Source: Bacteroidales bacterium
Lineage (GTDB): Bacteria > Bacteroidota > Bacteroidia > Bacteroidales > F082
Assembly (NCBI GenBank): GCA_017630195.1
Contig: JAGBVS010000022.1
Coordinates: 1 to 50,801, forward strand
Length of the DNA stretch: 50,801 nt
Direction: 5' to 3'
The notes beneath the pieces are model-generated. The model saw only the letters and a list, made by a program, of their open reading frames with translations, had not been told where the DNA came from and did not search any database. A program made the position numbers and the translations under genes. Numbering within the stretch: the stretch's first letter is position 1; every line of letters starts with the position of its first letter. Positions 43,300 through 50,761 of the stretch are shown piece by piece.

Positions 43300-43555
43300 T
43301 GTTTTTTTAAGACTACAAGACAACAAGTGGGCGCTGCTATTACATAGTGGCGTCCTCTTTTATAATGGCTAATGGCTAAAGTTGAAAGTCTAAAGTTTAA
43401 AGACTAAAGTCTAAAGTCCTTAGCAACCACAGATTTTACAGATTATACAGATTCCTCAAGTACCTAATTACCTCAATGTCATCTCAACACCTCAACACCT
43501 CAAACCCTCAAGTTCCTCTCAACCCTCTCAACCCTCTCAGCCCTCTATACCCTCT
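43300..43555. repeat. Composite intergenic repeat, copy 2 (right of BspA-like gene)
   Basis: T-run and AAGACTACAAGACAACAAG (43302-43327), module hairpin (43330-43354), CTAAAGT array (43371-43419), CAGCAACCACAGATTTTACAGATT (from about 43423), then CCTCAAGT/CTCAACAC/CCTCTCAAC arrays reaching past the truB stop at 43537. Same order as copy 1, but the middle array has a different unit. The 237-bp gap between the convergent genes holds nothing else. Confidence 0.8.
43330..43360 (+). terminator. Terminator after the BspA-like gene (module hairpin)
   Basis: Stem GGCGCTGCTAT / ATAGTGGCGTC, loop TAC, followed by CTCTTT. Same hairpin as after glyS, with a weaker T-tract. Confidence 0.7.
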
Positions 43556-44244
43556 GGACTTTCTTCAATAATCTGTTTTTTCAGTTCCATGAGGTCGTAA
43601 GCATTTTCAACGGAGAAGTCGCCTATTTTAGTTCTTCTCAGCGATGTCATGCAGGCTCCATTGCCGAGTGCCTTGCCGAAATCGTTGACCAAAGAACGGA
43701 TATAAGTTCCCTTGCTGCATTTTACTTCAAAACTGACGACTGGGAATTTACTTGTGTCTATTTTGAAATCTTCGATATGTACGAGTCTTTCTTTCATTGC
43801 TATTTCCTTGTCGGAACGAGCGTATTCAAAGGCTCTCTTGCCTTGTATCTTGATGGCTGAGAATTTAGGCGGACGCTGCATTATGTCGCCTATAAATGAT
43901 TTTCTCGCTTCTTCCATCATCTCTTCCGTGATGCCATCTGTTGGGAAAAAAGCGTCAGGTTCGCTTTCTAAATCGTATGACGGCGTTGTCTGTCCTAAAA
44001 GCATAGTTCCGGTATAAACTTTCTCTTGCGCCTGGAAATTGTCGATTTGCTTTGTCATTCTTCCTGTGCATACGATGAGCAGGCCTGTCGCTAATGGGTC
44101 TAAGGTTCCAGCATGACCGACTTTCAGCTTTCTTATTCCGTGATAGCGTTTTACGACGGCACGTATGAGATTTACGGCATCAAATGATGTCCAGTCTAAA
44201 GGCTTGTCGATGAGAAAGACTTCTCCTTCTTCAAAATGAAACAT
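43537..44244 (-). CDS. truB: tRNA pseudouridine-55 synthase
   Basis: 235-residue enzyme that makes pseudouridine 55 in the T loop of tRNAs. Catalytic motif 'KVGHAGTLDPLATGLLIV' with the active Asp, 'LIDKPLDWTSFDAVN' near the start, 'PPKFSAIKIQGKRAFEYARS' and 'CSKGTYIRSLVNDFG'. No PUA domain, as usual for this phylum. It begins one base after the uppP stop and is the last gene of the ftsX operon. Its 3' end is encoded partly by CCTCT repeats (C-terminal 'EESPEGIEG'). Confidence 0.95.
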   Translation of the reverse strand: MFHFEEGEVFLIDKPLDWTSFDAVNLIRAVVKRYHGIRKLKVGHAGTLDPLATGLLIVCTGRMTKQIDNFQAQEKVYTGTMLLGQTTPSYDLESEPDAFFPTDGITEEMMEEARKSFIGDIMQRPPKFSAIKIQGKRAFEYARSDKEIAMKERLVHIEDFKIDTSKFPVVSFEVKCSKGTYIRSLVNDFGKALGNGACMTSLRRTKIGDFSVENAYDLMELKKQIIEESPEGIEG

Positions 44245-44245
44245 A

Positions 44246-45049
44246 TTATAAAGCGAAGATTATTGTTATTGCACCAGCGATAGCGCAGTATATTGCGAAA
44301 TAAATAAGTTTACCTTTTTTAACTAAGTCGATCATGAACTTACAAGCGACGCATCCAGAGATGAACGCTCCCAAAAATCCTACTAATAAAGGCATGGCTC
44401 CGATTCCGCCTAAGAGAGCTGGTTCTTTTATCATGTCGATGACGTTCAAGAATGTCTCGCCTAAAATTGGAATCAATACCATGAGAAACGAGAATTGTGC
44501 GATGCTTTCTTTTTTATTGCCGAGGATAAGACCTGTTGCGATGGTGGTTCCAGAGCGAGACAAACCTGGCAATACAGCCAATGCTTGACCTAAACCGATG
44601 ATGAAAGCGTCGCGATATGAGATGTTTTCTTTTTTACGAGGTTTTGCGTAATAAGCGAAAGTAAGTAATGTGGCGGTGAGAAGAAGGCAGCATCCAACAA
44701 TCAATAAGCCGCTTCCGAAGATGGCTTCAACTTGGTCTTTGAAAAACAATCCTACTATCATCACAGGAATGATTGAAAGTAAAATCTTTGACACATATTC
44801 TTTCTCCGGATTCCATTTCATGGTGAAGAAAGTGCCCTTGAACAGATTTTCTATTTCTTTCCAGAGAATCACAATGGTGCTCAATACTGTAGCTGCGTGG
44901 ACTGTTACTGTGAACAGCAGGTTGTCGGCTGCTGATGTGTTGAGGTTTAATAATTCTTGTCCTATTGTCAAATGTCCGCTACTGCTGACAGGTAAAAATT
45001 CAGTTAATCCTTGAAGAATTCCTAATAATAAAGCTTCTAACCAATTCAT
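44246..45049 (-). CDS. uppP: Undecaprenyl-diphosphatase
   Basis: 267-residue BacA/UppP-type membrane enzyme that dephosphorylates undecaprenyl diphosphate to recycle the lipid carrier for peptidoglycan and polysaccharide synthesis. Active-site motifs: '[14 protein letters not shown]' (E-x2-PVSSSGH) near residue 15 and '[15 protein letters not shown]' near residue 160. About eight hydrophobic segments. It stands between DUF3098 (12 nt) and truB (1 nt). The carrier it supplies is the one used by the polysaccharide locus at 7-22 kb. Confidence 0.96.
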   Translation of the reverse strand: MNWLEALLLGILQGLTEFLPVSSSGHLTIGQELLNLNTSAADNLLFTVTVHAATVLSTIVILWKEIENLFKGTFFTMKWNPEKEYVSKILLSIIPVMIVGLFFKDQVEAIFGSGLLIVGCCLLLTATLLTFAYYAKPRKKENISYRDAFIIGLGQALAVLPGLSRSGTTIATGLILGNKKESIAQFSFLMVLIPILGETFLNVIDMIKEPALLGGIGAMPLLVGFLGAFISGCVACKFMIDLVKKGKLIYFAIYCAIAGAITIIFAL

Positions 45050-45061
45050 AGTCTTATTTTT

Positions 45062-45337
45062 TTAATTTTTTTTAGGTCTTTTCATGATGGCGTAAATCTG
45101 AACGCCGAATCCTATCAATACGAGTATTGGAGCCAATGTGAGTCGGCGGAAATTGAAAATAGCTTCGTTGAAAACGTCAGGGTCGTCAGAGCCGCCGCCT
45201 ATCATCAATAAGAATCCGATGAGAAGGAATGCCAATCCTATCATCACCCAAAGATAGTTGTCGCGTCCAAAAGGCATTGGGGTTTCATTTTCCTGTTCGT
45301 TTTTAAGGTTTTTGTTGTTTTCTTCTAACTTGCTCAT
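45062..45337 (-). CDS. DUF3098 membrane protein
   Basis: 91-residue protein with a polar N-terminus and two hydrophobic segments ('YLWVMIGLAFLLIGFLLMIG' and 'LTLAPILVLIGFGVQIYAIM'), ending in basic residues. This matches the DUF3098 family found almost only in Bacteroidota, next to ftsX and uppP. Function unknown; the fixed position suggests a cell-envelope or division role (inference). It is separated by 17 nt from ftsX and 12 nt from uppP. Confidence 0.88.
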   Translation of the reverse strand: MSKLEENNKNLKNEQENETPMPFGRDNYLWVMIGLAFLLIGFLLMIGGGSDDPDVFNEAIFNFRRLTLAPILVLIGFGVQIYAIMKRPKKN

Positions 45338-45354
45338 ATTTAATGATTTATTTG

Positions 45355-46236
45355 TTACATGTAAAATTTGTCTAAGTCTGCGTTGATGTATTTCTTCATT
45401 GAGAAATATGTTGATAAGGAAGTAAGTATAAGACTTAAAACTATAACAGAAACATAAATTGCTATTATGTATTCGTTGCCTTGTTCCATATTCATTTCAG
45501 GCAGATAGTCATTAATTCCTAATATGGTAATTGTAATGAGAATCAATGCAATAACAGCTGCAATGAGACCTTGGACCATAAATGTCTTTAAAAATGGTTT
45601 CATGATAAATCCTTTTGTCGCACCAACAAGTTGCATCGTTCTTACAATAAATCGTTTTGAATAGATGGAAAGTCTGATAGTATGATTTATCAATGTTATT
45701 GCAATCAAAAGTAAGATTAGACTTATGGAGAACAAGATTATTTTTATTCTGTTGATGTTGTCGTTGATAGTGTTTGTCAGAGTTTTTTGATAAATGACTT
45801 CTTTGACTATTTGTTTTTTGCCAATCCATTTTTCTACCATTGCCATGCTGTCGCTGTTGGCATAATCGGCGACGAATCTGATGTCTAAAGAAGGAAGCAG
45901 AGGATTTTCGACATCGCCGAGCCATTTGAGAAAATCTTCTCCCAAATCTTCTTTCATTCTGTTGGTGGCTTCTTCCTTACTGATATATTCAACAGATTTT
46001 ATGTAATTTTTTTTGCTGATTTCGTCTTTAAGACTTATTATTGAAGATTCTTTAACGTTGCTTTTTATGATAACTTCAAATCCGATGTTTTCTTTGACAT
46101 AATTCAACATTCTGTCGGCATAAATGACCATAAATGCGTACATTCCCATCATGAAAAGCACCAACATGATGCTCATCAGCGAGACAAAATACGAACCTGC
46201 GAACCTTCTTTTTGTTGACTTATTTTCAGAATACAT
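45355..46236 (-). CDS. ftsX: Cell division ABC permease FtsX
   Basis: 293-residue membrane protein with the FtsX layout. One N-terminal helix (about 14-38) is followed by an extracytoplasmic domain (40-165, with 'FEVIIKSNVKESSI' and 'WLGDVENPLLPSLDIRF'), then three C-terminal helices, including 'RTMQLVGATKGFIMKPFL', the conserved loop that contacts FtsE. FtsEX couples divisome assembly to cell-wall hydrolases. ftsE is not in the window. First gene of the operon, with a clear promoter upstream. Confidence 0.93.
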   Translation of the reverse strand: MYSENKSTKRRFAGSYFVSLMSIMLVLFMMGMYAFMVIYADRMLNYVKENIGFEVIIKSNVKESSIISLKDEISKKNYIKSVEYISKEEATNRMKEDLGEDFLKWLGDVENPLLPSLDIRFVADYANSDSMAMVEKWIGKKQIVKEVIYQKTLTNTINDNINRIKIILFSISLILLLIAITLINHTIRLSIYSKRFIVRTMQLVGATKGFIMKPFLKTFMVQGLIAAVIALILITITILGINDYLPEMNMEQGNEYIIAIYVSVIVLSLILTSLSTYFSMKKYINADLDKFYM

Positions 46237-46254
46237 CTGTTATTTATTTCTTTG

Positions 46255-46287
46255 CAAAGATAACTATTTATTCCTTAAAAAATCAAA
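46255..46287 (-). promoter_or_regulatory. Promoter of the ftsX operon
   Basis: On the minus strand TTTG (46287-46284), 21 nt, TATCTTTG (46262-46255), 19 nt before the ftsX start. Confidence 0.75.
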
Positions 46288-46358
46288 ACGCAAAATTTTA
46301 TTGTTATGATGTACATAATTAAAAAAAATGTAATTTTACACTTTCAAAAACAAGCGTT

Positions 46359-47093
46359 ATGTTGAAGAAATTAGGTGATTATGTAATATTGATGTCTCAG
46401 GTCTTTTGTAAACCTGATAAGTCATTAATATTCAGGAAGAGGCTTTTACACGAATTTTATAATCTTGGTTTTACATCTATAGGAATTGTTTTGATTCTTT
46501 CGGTTTTTGTTGGAGCAGTTGCCACGATTTTGGTCGCTTATAATACTGATAATCCACTTCTGCCTGAGAAACTTATCGGCTTTTCCGCTCGACAGATGAT
46601 TGTGCTTGAGTTCTCGCCAACGATGATCAGTTTGATTCTCGCAGGAAAACTCGGTTCGCAGATAGCTTCTGAACTTGGAACAATGCGTGTTACTCAACAA
46701 ATTGACGCTCTTAAAGTGATGGGAGTAAATCCTGCTAATTATCTTATTATGCCAAAAATCATTTCATGTCTTTTCTTCATTCCTGTTCTTATAGTCTTCA
46801 GTATAGTGATCGGTATTTTGGGCGGATGGTTGGCCTGCGTTTTAACTGGCGTTATCACCCCGACAAATTATGTCGTAGGTTTAAGGTCTTGGTTTGAACC
46901 TTTCTCATTGACATTCGCTATGATAAAAACTGTTGTTTTCGCTTTCTTGATAACTTCTATTTCAAGTTATATCGGTTATGAAGTGAAAGGCGGCTCGGTT
47001 GAAGTAGGAAAGGCAAGTACTAAAGCTGTCGTTGTAAGCAGTATCGCAATTATAATTTTTGACTTGATTTTAACCCAGATGCTCTTGACATGA
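46359..47093 (+). CDS. mlaE: MlaE-like lipid ABC transporter permease
   Basis: 244-residue membrane protein of the MlaE/YrbE family. Conserved parts: 'GFTSIGIVLILSVFVGAV', 'VLEFSPTMISLILAGKLGSQIASELGTMRVTQQIDAL' (ends VLEFSPTM, QQIDAL; the E-L-G-T-M-x-V-x-x-Q-I-D-A-L signature) and 'SSYIGYEVKGGSVEVGKAST'. Such permeases work with an MlaF ATPase and an MCE (MlaD) protein in moving phospholipids between the membranes. It overlaps the ATPase gene by 4 nt. No MCE gene follows; CvpA is next. Confidence 0.93.
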   Translation: MLKKLGDYVILMSQVFCKPDKSLIFRKRLLHEFYNLGFTSIGIVLILSVFVGAVATILVAYNTDNPLLPEKLIGFSARQMIVLEFSPTMISLILAGKLGSQIASELGTMRVTQQIDALKVMGVNPANYLIMPKIISCLFFIPVLIVFSIVIGILGGWLACVLTGVITPTNYVVGLRSWFEPFSLTFAMIKTVVFAFLITSISSYIGYEVKGGSVEVGKASTKAVVVSSIAIIIFDLILTQMLLT

Positions 47094-47839
47094 TAAAAGT
47101 AGAAAATATAACAAAGAAATTTGGCGAAAAAGTTGTCTTAGATGACGTTACAGTAACCTTTGAAAGAGGAAAAACTAACCTTATCATTGGTCAAAGTGGT
47201 TCTGGAAAGACAGTGTTGATGAAGATTTGTACTGGCTTGTTCGACCCGGATAATGGAAACGTTAGTTTCGACAATCGTCCTTTTTCAAATACGAAAGAAA
47301 AACGTAGAATAGATATTCGCAAGGAAATGGGTGTCCTTTTCCAAGGCGGTGCTCTCTTCGATTCTATGAATGTGGAAGAAAACGTTATGTTCCCTCTTAA
47401 TATGTTCACTGATATGAGTTATGAAGAAAAACTGGAAAGAGTTAATTTCTGTCTTAACAGAGTGAATCTCAGTGGAATAAATAAGTTGGCGACTTCAGAG
47501 CTCAGTGGCGGTATGATGAAACGTGTGGCAATAGCTCGTGCTATCTCTAACAGCCCGAAATATCTGTTCTGCGACGAACCTAATTCCGGTCTCGACCCTA
47601 TGACAGCAGAACTCATCGATGACCTTATTAAAGAAATAACGGAAGAGTATAACATAACAACAGTTATCAATACTCATGATATTAACTCTGTCATTAAAAT
47701 TGGCCAAACGATAAACTTTATCTATAAAGGAAAATTGTGGTGGAGAGGCGATAACAAAAGTGTAATGAAAGCTGATAATCGTGAATTGAACGATTTCTTG
47801 TTTTCAACAGAATTAACAAAAAGAATAAAATTAGTTTAA
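47090..47839 (+). CDS. mlaF: MlaF-like lipid ABC transporter ATPase
   Basis: 249-residue ABC ATPase. Walker A 'GQSGSGKT', Q-loop 'GVLFQGGALFDSMNVEENV' (the F-Q-G-G-A-L-F-D signature of MlaF), ABC signature LSGGMMKR, Walker B 'YLFCDEPNSGLDP', H-loop 'INTHDINS'. It pairs with the MlaE-like permease by a 4-nt gene overlap. The MCE-domain partner must be encoded elsewhere. Confidence 0.94.
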   Translation: MIKVENITKKFGEKVVLDDVTVTFERGKTNLIIGQSGSGKTVLMKICTGLFDPDNGNVSFDNRPFSNTKEKRRIDIRKEMGVLFQGGALFDSMNVEENVMFPLNMFTDMSYEEKLERVNFCLNRVNLSGINKLATSELSGGMMKRVAIARAISNSPKYLFCDEPNSGLDPMTAELIDDLIKEITEEYNITTVINTHDINSVIKIGQTINFIYKGKLWWRGDNKSVMKADNRELNDFLFSTELTKRIKLV

Positions 47840-47842
47840 GTT

Positions 47843-48382
47843 ATGAGTATATTGGATTTAATTATCGGAGTGATTCTCTTAATTTTCGCTTTTGCAGGAT
47901 TAAGAAAAGGACTTATCATTGAGGCATTCTATTTGGCTTCTTATATTATTGGTATCTATGGCGCAATGTTTTTCTCTGATACTGTTGCGGCATGGATGTC
48001 GGGTTTTATAAAAAATAGTAATGAGATTGTCGCAATAGTGGCGTTCATCATCACATTTGTCGCAGTGCTGATTTTAGTGAGATTCTTGGGCCGCCTGATA
48101 AGCTCTCTCGTAGAAGCGATAAGCCTTGGATTTATAGATAAAATAGGAGGATTTGTATTTGGAACAATGAAAGGCGCTCTGATTATAAGTGTCTTTATAT
48201 TGATATTAAATGTGTTAGGCTTTTCATCAATTATGGATGAAATAAAATCTGGTTCTATTTTATATCCAAAAGTAGAAAATGTCGCAAATGTTCTTTACAA
48301 AAATCACGATGTGGTAAAAGAATCTATCGACAATGGCATTGAAAAAATTGAAGATGTTATTGAAACAAGTTTAACTAAATAA
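47843..48382 (+). CDS. CvpA-family membrane protein
   Basis: 179-residue protein with four hydrophobic segments (about 4-20, 25-48, 62-85, 100-127) and a charged C-terminal tail. The start 'LDLIIGVILLIFAFAGLRKGLI' and 'FLGRLISSLVEAISLGFIDKIGGFVFG' match the CvpA/colicin V production family. The true role is not settled; loss in other bacteria affects envelope stress and bile resistance. It begins 3 nt after the ATPase stop, which supports an envelope role. Confidence 0.85.
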   Translation: MSILDLIIGVILLIFAFAGLRKGLIIEAFYLASYIIGIYGAMFFSDTVAAWMSGFIKNSNEIVAIVAFIITFVAVLILVRFLGRLISSLVEAISLGFIDKIGGFVFGTMKGALIISVFILILNVLGFSSIMDEIKSGSILYPKVENVANVLYKNHDVVKESIDNGIEKIEDVIETSLTK

Positions 48383-48390
48383 GAAATAAT

Positions 48391-49041
48391 ATGAAAAACA
48401 TAGCGGTTATTTTAGCTGGTTGCGGAACTAAAGACGGTTCAGAAATCAATGAAACAGTTACATTGTTGCTCGCTCTCGATCAACATGGTCTCAAATATCA
48501 ATGCTTTGCCCCAGATGCAAATCAATATCATGTTGTAAATCATGTTACTGGAGAAGTCGTTAATGAAGAACGTAATATGTTGGTTGAGGCGGCTCGTATC
48601 GTAAGAGGTGAAATTTTACCTATGACAGAGTTTAATGCAGATAATTTCGACGGACTCGCTATTCCTGGTGGAGTAGGTGCTGCCAATAATCTTTTCACAT
48701 ATTTCATTGATGGAATGCAAATGACTGTGCTTCCTGAAGTTAGAGATGCCATCGTGAAGATTCATGAACAAAACAAACCTATTGCTGCAATGTGCATAGC
48801 ACCTGTTTTGCTCGCTAATGTTTTAAACGACATTACAATCACTCTCGGTAATGAAGAATGCGGTCCTGCAAAAGATATTTTGAAAATGGGCGCACATCAC
48901 GAGGCAACAAAAAACGGTGAAGTGACATCTGATTTGAAAAACAAGATTTTCACAACACCGTGTTTTATGTTAGAATCAACTTTAAAAGACATCTACGAAG
49001 ATGCTTATAATCTTGTAGATGCTTTCGCTAAAGCTCTTTAA
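48391..49041 (+). CDS. elbB: ElbB-like glyoxalase (DJ-1/PfpI superfamily)
   Basis: 216-residue protein of the ElbB group. 'VILAGCGTKDGSEINETVTLLLALD' (ends VILAGCG, LLLALD), 'DGLAIPGGVGAANNLF', and the nucleophile elbow 'PIAAMCIAPVLLA' with the active Cys. The oxyanion region 'GNEECGPAKDI' is also typical. ElbB has weak glyoxalase activity and has been linked by name to isoprenoid synthesis; its in vivo job is uncertain. It follows the CvpA gene after 8 nt and ends the plus-strand unit. Confidence 0.92.
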   Translation: MKNIAVILAGCGTKDGSEINETVTLLLALDQHGLKYQCFAPDANQYHVVNHVTGEVVNEERNMLVEAARIVRGEILPMTEFNADNFDGLAIPGGVGAANNLFTYFIDGMQMTVLPEVRDAIVKIHEQNKPIAAMCIAPVLLANVLNDITITLGNEECGPAKDILKMGAHHEATKNGEVTSDLKNKIFTTPCFMLESTLKDIYEDAYNLVDAFAKAL

Positions 49042-49093
49042 AAAGAAAATCAGAATTTCGGTAATATTGCCAAAAATAGTTGGTAATTGAGCG

Positions 49094-49148
49094 AAAAAAA
49101 GACAGGTAACGGGCATACAAAACAGCTATAGTAACCTGTCTTTTTTTT
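49094..49148 (+). terminator. Terminator after elbB
   Basis: Arms AAAAAGACAGGT and ACCTGTCTTTTT enclose a loop of about 28 nt; a T-run follows. The A-run before it would let it also work in reverse. Confidence 0.75.
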
Positions 49149-49170
49149 CTATCCTCATTGTTTTTATTAT

Positions 49171-49207
49171 AAAAAAATAACTTTGATGAAATTTTTCATC
49201 AAAGTTA
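49171..49207 (-). terminator. Terminator for the M64-like peptidase gene
   Basis: Perfect 13-bp stem TAACTTTGATGAA / TTCATCAAAGTTA with a 4-nt loop. The T-run lies on the minus-strand 3' side (A-run at 49171-49177 in plus sense), so it serves the minus-strand gene ending at 49298. Confidence 0.8.
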
Positions 49208-49297
49208 CTATATTCAATTGGTAAACTTTAACTTATAATGATTTTGCCAATTGCTTTTTTATCTATTATACTGAATTTTCTGAGTTTTAAATTAATG

Positions 49298-50584
49298 TTA
49301 TTCTGTATAATATAAGATCATCTTTTCTATTGCTCTGTTGCAGACTTCGCAGAATTTATCTCCTTGGAAAGTCTTCATGAGGCAATCCATTTTTGGGCGA
49401 TAAACGCCTTTTGGTTCGTAACCGCCGCCTTCAAAAACGCCGACTTCATTTATATATTTCTTGTCTTCTGGTGTTGGAACTGGTGTTTTCTTTTTCAACA
49501 TGTCCTTCCATTTCTTGTCAAAATCGACTAATGTTGTAATGTTAGGTTCCCAAGGCTCGATGCTTAAATTGTAGAATTCTTCATAAGAACCTGAATCGTC
49601 GTAATATTCATCGCCTAAACCTGCAAATCCATGGCCGAATTCGTGGATGATGACATCAGAAGAGAAACTGTCGTCGGTTGAGCTTACGCAATAGAAATTA
49701 TATATTCCGCCGCCGCCGTATTTTGATGTGTTGGCTAAGATATAAATCTGGTCGTATGGAACTAATCCTGCGAGATTTCTGATTGATTGGTTGTCGTATG
49801 ACATGCAGTAACGTTCTGAATCAAATGTGTAGAATGAGCAGTTTACAGCTGTGCTTTTCCATTTGTCTTCTGCTGGAATAGTGATTCCTGAATCTTTTGA
49901 AGGAACCATAACAGCTTTGATGTTAAATCTGTCTTGATATGATGTGTAAGGCTCATAAGAGAAAAGACACTCTTTGAAGAAGTTGCAGTCGAGTACGAAT
50001 TTGCCCATTTCTTCTTCAGTATATCCGTCAGGAAGTATCACAATGTCAACGGCTTTTTCAGGAGAATAATTTCCGTGAACGTTGAGGATTGAGTAATTGT
50101 TTTTTGGAGGGTCTTGAATGAAATAATTTTTAGGGTCGATTGTGAGTCTCATTTTTTCAATCATTACTCCGTCGTAGTTCCTCATATAGAATACCACATC
50201 GACGATTTCTTTAGGGTAAGGCATAATAACAGACTCGTTGAATCCTTTTGTGACAATTTCGGCTTCTGGTGTTGTCTGCCATTCTCCAAATAGATTACAG
50301 TAGCCTCTTGAATATATCACAATGTCGGAATCGTGTATCATCACTTCAAAAAAATAGTCTCCGTAACCTAAGCTGTCAATCAAACAGTTGCGTGTTCCGC
50401 CCCAAACAGGTTCCATTACATATTTGTCGAGTGCGTAATAACAAGAATCGGAATTGCCAAATATATAATAGTCGATTCTTAACTGTTGATTCTCGAAATA
50501 TACATCATATTGTGCATTTGATTTAAAAGACAATGATGTAATTAATAATAGGAGTAGTGTGAATTTGTAAACAATTTTTTTCAT
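49298..50584 (-). CDS. Exported M64-type (IgA-peptidase-like) zinc metallopeptidase
   Basis: 428-residue protein. Signal peptide 1-24 ('TSLSFKSNAQ'). An N-terminal beta domain (about 25-160, M64_N type) precedes the catalytic part, which starts 'VDIVILPDGYTEEEM' (about 179-193). The zinc site is 'HEFGHGFAGLGDEY' at residues 314-327 (His314, Glu315, His318). The C-terminal part has 'CLMKTFQGDKFCEVC', which resembles the 'M.......FC..C' stretch after the zinc site of the family. Family members are found in gut Bacteroidales and one cleaves IgA; the target here is not known. No T9SS tail is seen, so it may be periplasmic or released another way. Confidence 0.9.
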   Translation of the reverse strand: MKKIVYKFTLLLLLITSLSFKSNAQYDVYFENQQLRIDYYIFGNSDSCYYALDKYVMEPVWGGTRNCLIDSLGYGDYFFEVMIHDSDIVIYSRGYCNLFGEWQTTPEAEIVTKGFNESVIMPYPKEIVDVVFYMRNYDGVMIEKMRLTIDPKNYFIQDPPKNNYSILNVHGNYSPEKAVDIVILPDGYTEEEMGKFVLDCNFFKECLFSYEPYTSYQDRFNIKAVMVPSKDSGITIPAEDKWKSTAVNCSFYTFDSERYCMSYDNQSIRNLAGLVPYDQIYILANTSKYGGGGIYNFYCVSSTDDSFSSDVIIHEFGHGFAGLGDEYYDDSGSYEEFYNLSIEPWEPNITTLVDFDKKWKDMLKKKTPVPTPEDKKYINEVGVFEGGGYEPKGVYRPKMDCLMKTFQGDKFCEVCNRAIEKMILYYTE

Positions 50585-50601
50585 GATGCTTTTATTTTTG
50601 G

Positions 50602-50609
50602 CAAATATA
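50602..50609 (-). promoter_or_regulatory. -7 box of the M64-like gene
   Basis: TATATTTG on the minus strand, 17 nt before the start codon; the -33 box is not clear. Confidence 0.55.
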
Positions 50610-50640
50610 ATAAATAATGAAAATAAATGTTGAATTTTGT

Positions 50641-50727
50641 CAAAATAAAAAAAGGGCGCTGGGAGCGCCCAATTGCATTAATAAACCAAACTACTTACAA
50701 AGCTATAGAGAATGTTTAGTACTTGTG
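50641..50727 (-). ncRNA. Candidate small RNA at the right edge
   Basis: A strong minus-strand promoter (TTG at 50761-50759, 19 nt, TATCTTTG at 50739-50732) is followed after about 60 nt by a GC-rich terminator hairpin (GGGCGCT / AGCGCCC, 50654-50670) and a T-run. Between them there is no ORF of useful length. The predicted transcript is about 80-85 nt and ends before the separate promoter of the M64-like gene. It could instead be the terminator of an upstream gene outside the window that happens to follow a promoter-like site. Confidence 0.45.
50645..50672 (-). terminator. Terminator hairpin GGGCGCT/AGCGCCC
   Basis: Seven perfect GC-rich base pairs with a 3-nt loop; on the minus strand it is followed by seven T. 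It ends any minus-strand transcript coming from the right. Confidence 0.85.
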
Positions 50728-50731
50728 TTTG

Positions 50732-50761
50732 CAAAGATACGTCAAAATACATTTCTGTCAA
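50732..50761 (-). promoter_or_regulatory. Promoter of the candidate small RNA
   Basis: TTG-N19-TATCTTTG on the minus strand, among the best consensus matches in the window. No start codon with a good ORF follows it before the terminator. Confidence 0.65.

Noticed and set aside
1421-43555. CRISPR array
   Set aside because: The intergenic arrays have 7-10 nt units without spacers, and no cas gene is present.
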